Shown here one piece after another: positions 61,482-64,000 of a stretch of DNA of 64,000 nucleotides (the stretch's first letter is position 1; each line of letters starts with the position of its first letter). The position numbers and the translations under genes are program-made. This DNA comes from Acidobacterium sp. S8. GTDB lineage: Bacteria; Acidobacteriota; Terriglobia; Terriglobales; Acidobacteriaceae. Below the pieces are notes generated by a model, which saw only the letters and a program-made list of their open reading frames with translations, ran no database searches and was not told where the DNA came from. The DNA lies in contig NZ_LMUM01000004.1 in the NCBI RefSeq assembly GCF_009765985.1, positions 106,475 through 170,474 on the forward strand. Reading direction: 5' to 3'.

Positions 61482-62489
61482 GTGAAAAAAAGTACATTAT
61501 TGACTGCTGCGCTCGTTTTGTGTGCAGCATCTGCAGGATTTGCCCAGAAGCTGAACGGCGCGGGAGCTACATTTCCGTATCCTATTTATTCAAAATGGTT
61601 TAGCGAATACAGCACGGCACATTCCGGAGTTCAGATCAATTACCAGCCGATTGGCAGTGGCGGGGGTATCCGTCAGGTCACAAGTGGCACGGTCGATTTC
61701 GGTGCCAGCGACGGCCCAATGAGCGATGAGCAGCTCAAGGCTTCAAAGGTAAAAATTCTGCATATTCCGACGGTTCTGGGAGCTGTAGTTCCGATCTACA
61801 ACCTGCCCGGAGTTTCCGCTGAGCTGAAGTTTTCGCCCGATGTTCTGGCCGATATCTATCTCGGCAAGATCGGCAATTGGAATGATGCCCGCATTGCAAA
61901 AGACAATCCCGGCGTGAATCTGCCGAATTCGGACATTGTCGTCGTTCATCGCTCCGATGGCAGCGGAACTACCTATATCTTCACTGACTATCTTTCGAAG
62001 GTCAGTGCCGATTGGAAGAATTCGGTAGGTAAAAATACCGCAGTGCCGTGGCCTAAAGGAATTGGCGGCAAGGGTAACGAGGCCGTTGCCGGAATGGTCC
62101 GCCAGATGCCCGGTGCGATTGGATATGTCGAGCTTATCTATGCGATGCAGAACAAGATCTCGTTTGGTTATATCAGGAATGCGGCCGGGAATTGGGTAAA
62201 GGGAAGCATAGATGGTGTTACGGAAGCGGCGGCCACGGTGAAACAGATGCCGGCCGATTATCGCGTTTCGATTACAAACGCTCCCGGAGCAAATGCCTAT
62301 CCCATTTCGAGCTTCACTTGGCTGCTGATTCCGGATCCTGCCGCAAACGGAGCCAATGGAAAGATCATCAAAGATTTCCTGACCTGGATGCTCGACCAGG
62401 GACAATCTGAAACCAGCGCTCTTTATTATGCTCCACTGCCGAAATCGGTTGCCGAAAAGGTTCGGACTACTGTCGGCCAGTTGAAGTAG
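61482..62489 (+). CDS. pstS: Phosphate ABC transporter substrate-binding protein
   Basis: 335 residues from a GTG at 61482 with GGGGGA upstream, giving a clean signal peptide ('KKSTLLTAALVLCAASAGFAQ'). Phosphate-binding segments: 'LNGAGATFPYPIYSKWF', 'YQPIGSGGGIRQVTSGTVDFGASDGPM', 'VVHRSDGSGTTYIFTDYL' and 'GYVELIYA'. There is no lipobox, so it is a soluble periplasmic protein. It is the first structural gene of pstSCA and is separated from pstC by a strong hairpin. Confidence 0.96.
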   Translation: MKKSTLLTAALVLCAASAGFAQKLNGAGATFPYPIYSKWFSEYSTAHSGVQINYQPIGSGGGIRQVTSGTVDFGASDGPMSDEQLKASKVKILHIPTVLGAVVPIYNLPGVSAELKFSPDVLADIYLGKIGNWNDARIAKDNPGVNLPNSDIVVVHRSDGSGTTYIFTDYLSKVSADWKNSVGKNTAVPWPKGIGGKGNEAVAGMVRQMPGAIGYVELIYAMQNKISFGYIRNAAGNWVKGSIDGVTEAAATVKQMPADYRVSITNAPGANAYPISSFTWLLIPDPAANGANGKIIKDFLTWMLDQGQSETSALYYAPLPKSVAEKVRTTVGQLK

Positions 62490-62500
62490 ACCATAACCTC

Positions 62501-62541
62501 AAAATGCGCGGAGCGGGTCACGGCCCGTTCTCGCGCATTTT
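62501..62541 (+). terminator. Strong hairpin between pstS and pstC, probable partial terminator
   Basis: AAAATGCGCG (62501-62510) pairs with CGCGCATTTT (62532-62541), with an inner GAGCGGG/CCCGTTC stem, followed by GTCGTTATT. In pst operons such elements allow more PstS than membrane components. Confidence 0.75.
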
Positions 62542-62669
62542 GTCGTTATTACGTTACAATGGACGCCCAAAGCTGCGTTTATTGCCTTATTTTTCATAGC
62601 GTTTAACGTTCTATTCAAAATTGCCATTTAAGCTAATAGGTGTTGAATTCTAAAGTACAGGAAGCCCGC

Positions 62670-63695
62670 GTGTCCGGCCCGCCTCTAGAACTAACGCCAA
62701 CGCCGGAGCCCTCATCGCTAGGGACTGAAAGCCCTGCTCCGTCCGAAATTCGGAAGTTTCTGACAAGCCGGGGAAGTTCGGCGATCAGCGACCGCGCTTT
62801 TCGTTGGATCATGCTGCTCTGCGCCCTGAGCATCTTTGCCATCGTCGCGCTGATTGCTGTGGAACTCGTAAAAAGCTCGCAGTTGACGATCTCGAAATTT
62901 GGGCTTAGCTTTTTCTTCAAGTCAGCGTGGGATCCGGTTAACGCCAACTTCGGTGCGCTGCCCTTCATCTTCGGGACCCTGACTTCTTCGTTTCTCGCAT
63001 TGCTGCTGGCAGTGCCACTCGCAATCGGTGTTGCCATATTTCTCACGGAAATGTGTCCTAAAATTCTGAGAGGGCCGCTCTCCTTTCTGACCGAGCTGTT
63101 GGCTGCGATTCCCAGCGTTGTTTACGGTTTCTGGGCTATTTTTGTCCTCGTCCCTATCCTTCGTGAGCGAGTAAATCCGCTTCTGATCAAGGCATTAGGA
63201 TGGACAGGTTTTTTCTCTGGCCCGAATTTTGGTATTGGACTGCTGGCAGCCGGGGTAATCCTGGCGATCATGATCCTGCCCATCATCTCGTCGTTAACGC
63301 GCGAGGTGATGACAGCCGTACCCCATACCCAGCGTGAGGCTGTGTTGGCCTTGGGAGCTACGCGCTGGGAGATGATCCGCATGGGGGTATTGCGCAACGC
63401 GCGCATTGGTATCGTCGGATCGGTCATTCTTGGACTGGGACGCGCATTGGGCGAAACGATGGCCGTGACTATGGTGATCGGGAATAGTCCGGTAATCGGA
63501 AAAAACCTGCTTGGACTGGGTTACAGCATGGCGAGCGTGATTGCCAACGAATTTAGCGAAGCCTCGGATGATATGTATCGAAGCGCGCTCATCGAGATTG
63601 GTCTCGCCCTCTTTCTTGTAACCATTGTGGTGAATGGGCTGGCGCGGCTGCTGGTCTGGGCGGTCACCCGTGGTGCACCACCCAGAGTGACTTAA
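62670..63695 (+). CDS. pstC: Phosphate ABC transporter permease
   Basis: About 341 residues. I prefer the GTG at 62670, which follows AGGA at suitable spacing; a GTG at 62640 would add 10 residues without a ribosome-binding site. A Pro-rich cytoplasmic N-terminus of about 45 residues is followed by six membrane helices and the permease motif 'TQREAVLALGATRWEMI', then 'LGLGRALGETMAVTMVIG'. It forms the channel with PstA. The leader of about 180 bp after pstS contains the hairpin above and AT-rich sequence. Confidence 0.95.
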   Translation: MSGPPLELTPTPEPSSLGTESPAPSEIRKFLTSRGSSAISDRAFRWIMLLCALSIFAIVALIAVELVKSSQLTISKFGLSFFFKSAWDPVNANFGALPFIFGTLTSSFLALLLAVPLAIGVAIFLTEMCPKILRGPLSFLTELLAAIPSVVYGFWAIFVLVPILRERVNPLLIKALGWTGFFSGPNFGIGLLAAGVILAIMILPIISSLTREVMTAVPHTQREAVLALGATRWEMIRMGVLRNARIGIVGSVILGLGRALGETMAVTMVIGNSPVIGKNLLGLGYSMASVIANEFSEASDDMYRSALIEIGLALFLVTIVVNGLARLLVWAVTRGAPPRVT

Positions 63696-63711
63696 GCAAT
63701 TGAGAGAAAGA

Positions 63712-64000
63712 ATGGCCACTCAATACAAAACGAGCAGAGCAAACCGCACCCGGCGTGTCATTGCCAATCATCTGGCAAGCGGCCTTGCTGTCCTCAGCAC
63801 AATTCTTGTCATTGCTCCGCTCATTGCGATTTTTGTCTACCTGCTTTACAAGGGCGCCAGCTCTCTGAATTTTGATTTCTTCACTAAGGTTCCAGCGCCT
63901 GTAGGAGAAAAGGGCGGTGGTATGGCGAATGCTATCGTCGGATCAGGTGTCCTGCTGGCGGTAGGCAGTCTGATGGGCGTTCCCATTGGAATCGCCGCGG
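63712..64000 (+). CDS. pstA: Phosphate ABC transporter permease (3' end outside window)
   Basis: The ATG at 63712 lies 16 bp after pstC. The first 96 residues are visible: a basic N-terminus 'ATQYKTSRANRTRRVIANHL', the first helix 'GLAVLSTILVIAPLIAIFVYLLYKG', 'ASSLNFDFFTKVPAPVGEKGGGMANAIVGSGVLLAVG' and the start of the next helix. This matches the PstA N-terminal region. The gene continues past the right edge; pstB is expected beyond. Confidence 0.93.
   Translation, partial: MATQYKTSRANRTRRVIANHLASGLAVLSTILVIAPLIAIFVYLLYKGASSLNFDFFTKVPAPVGEKGGGMANAIVGSGVLLAVGSLMGVPIGIAA

Overview
The window looks like chromosomal DNA of an acidobacterium, most likely class Terriglobia (Acidobacteriaceae-like). 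The signs are an ADOP-type duplicated FtsX/MacB permease, tandem GAF regulators, DUF3011 and SYLF proteins, protein sequences that read like Terriglobia orthologues, and many short intergenic hairpin repeats. This is inference from the translations. No rRNA, tRNA, CRISPR array, phage gene or transposase was recognised.

Layout. 1-7.3 kb: a GAF regulator running off the left edge, deoC, hpt, lgt, an MscS channel, a lipoprotein and a fetAB-type ABC exporter. 7.4-10.6 kb: a compact coxII-coxI-coxIII operon whose CoxI lacks the D-channel aspartate. 10.6-13.1 kb: pdxT and pdxS, separated by a repeat-rich island of about 735 bp; pdxT has no ATG/GTG/TTG start. 13.3-17.1 kb: a DUF4242 protein, a hotdog thioesterase, a threonine-dehydratase-like enzyme, miaB and a DUF151 nuclease. 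17.2-19.1 kb: two convergent broken genes (flippase and DUF3857/transglutaminase) that meet at an apparent deletion junction. 19.3-27.2 kb: a phosphofructokinase with PPi-type residues, an HTH protein, SCO1, lysS, a partial Fo cluster (AtpZ-like, AtpI-like, atpB, atpE), and a GlcG/HbpS protein next to formaldehyde dehydrogenase.

28.5-32.1 kb holds the most interesting locus: a bufferin/HvfA-type RiPP metallophore operon. It runs in the order Cys-rich precursor, MNIO (DUF692) maturase, DUF2063 partner, DoxX-like membrane protein, ECF sigma factor and zinc-finger anti-sigma factor. It has an ECF-like promoter, a palindrome in the leader and a hairpin between the precursor and the maturase. The precursor core is a duplicated 13-residue module with three cysteines. 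The general system (Cu-binding bufferins) is known; this core architecture and the built-in sigma/anti-sigma pair are the parts worth following up.

32.2-44 kb: a DUF6526 protein, two ABC-F ATPases, feoAB, a cupin, an ADOP permease followed by the stub of another, a SYLF protein and a NiCoT-like transporter. 44-52 kb: a complete, tightly overlapping arginine operon, argR-C-B-D-F-G-H plus a small N-acetylglutamate-synthase-like GNAT, behind two ARG-box-like operators. 52.3-56.7 kb: gltB alone. 56.8-59 kb: a CHASE3/PAS histidine kinase with a receiver-only regulator. 59.2-64 kb: phoB-phoR-pstS-pstC-pstA, with a strong hairpin between pstS and pstC; pstA runs off the right edge.
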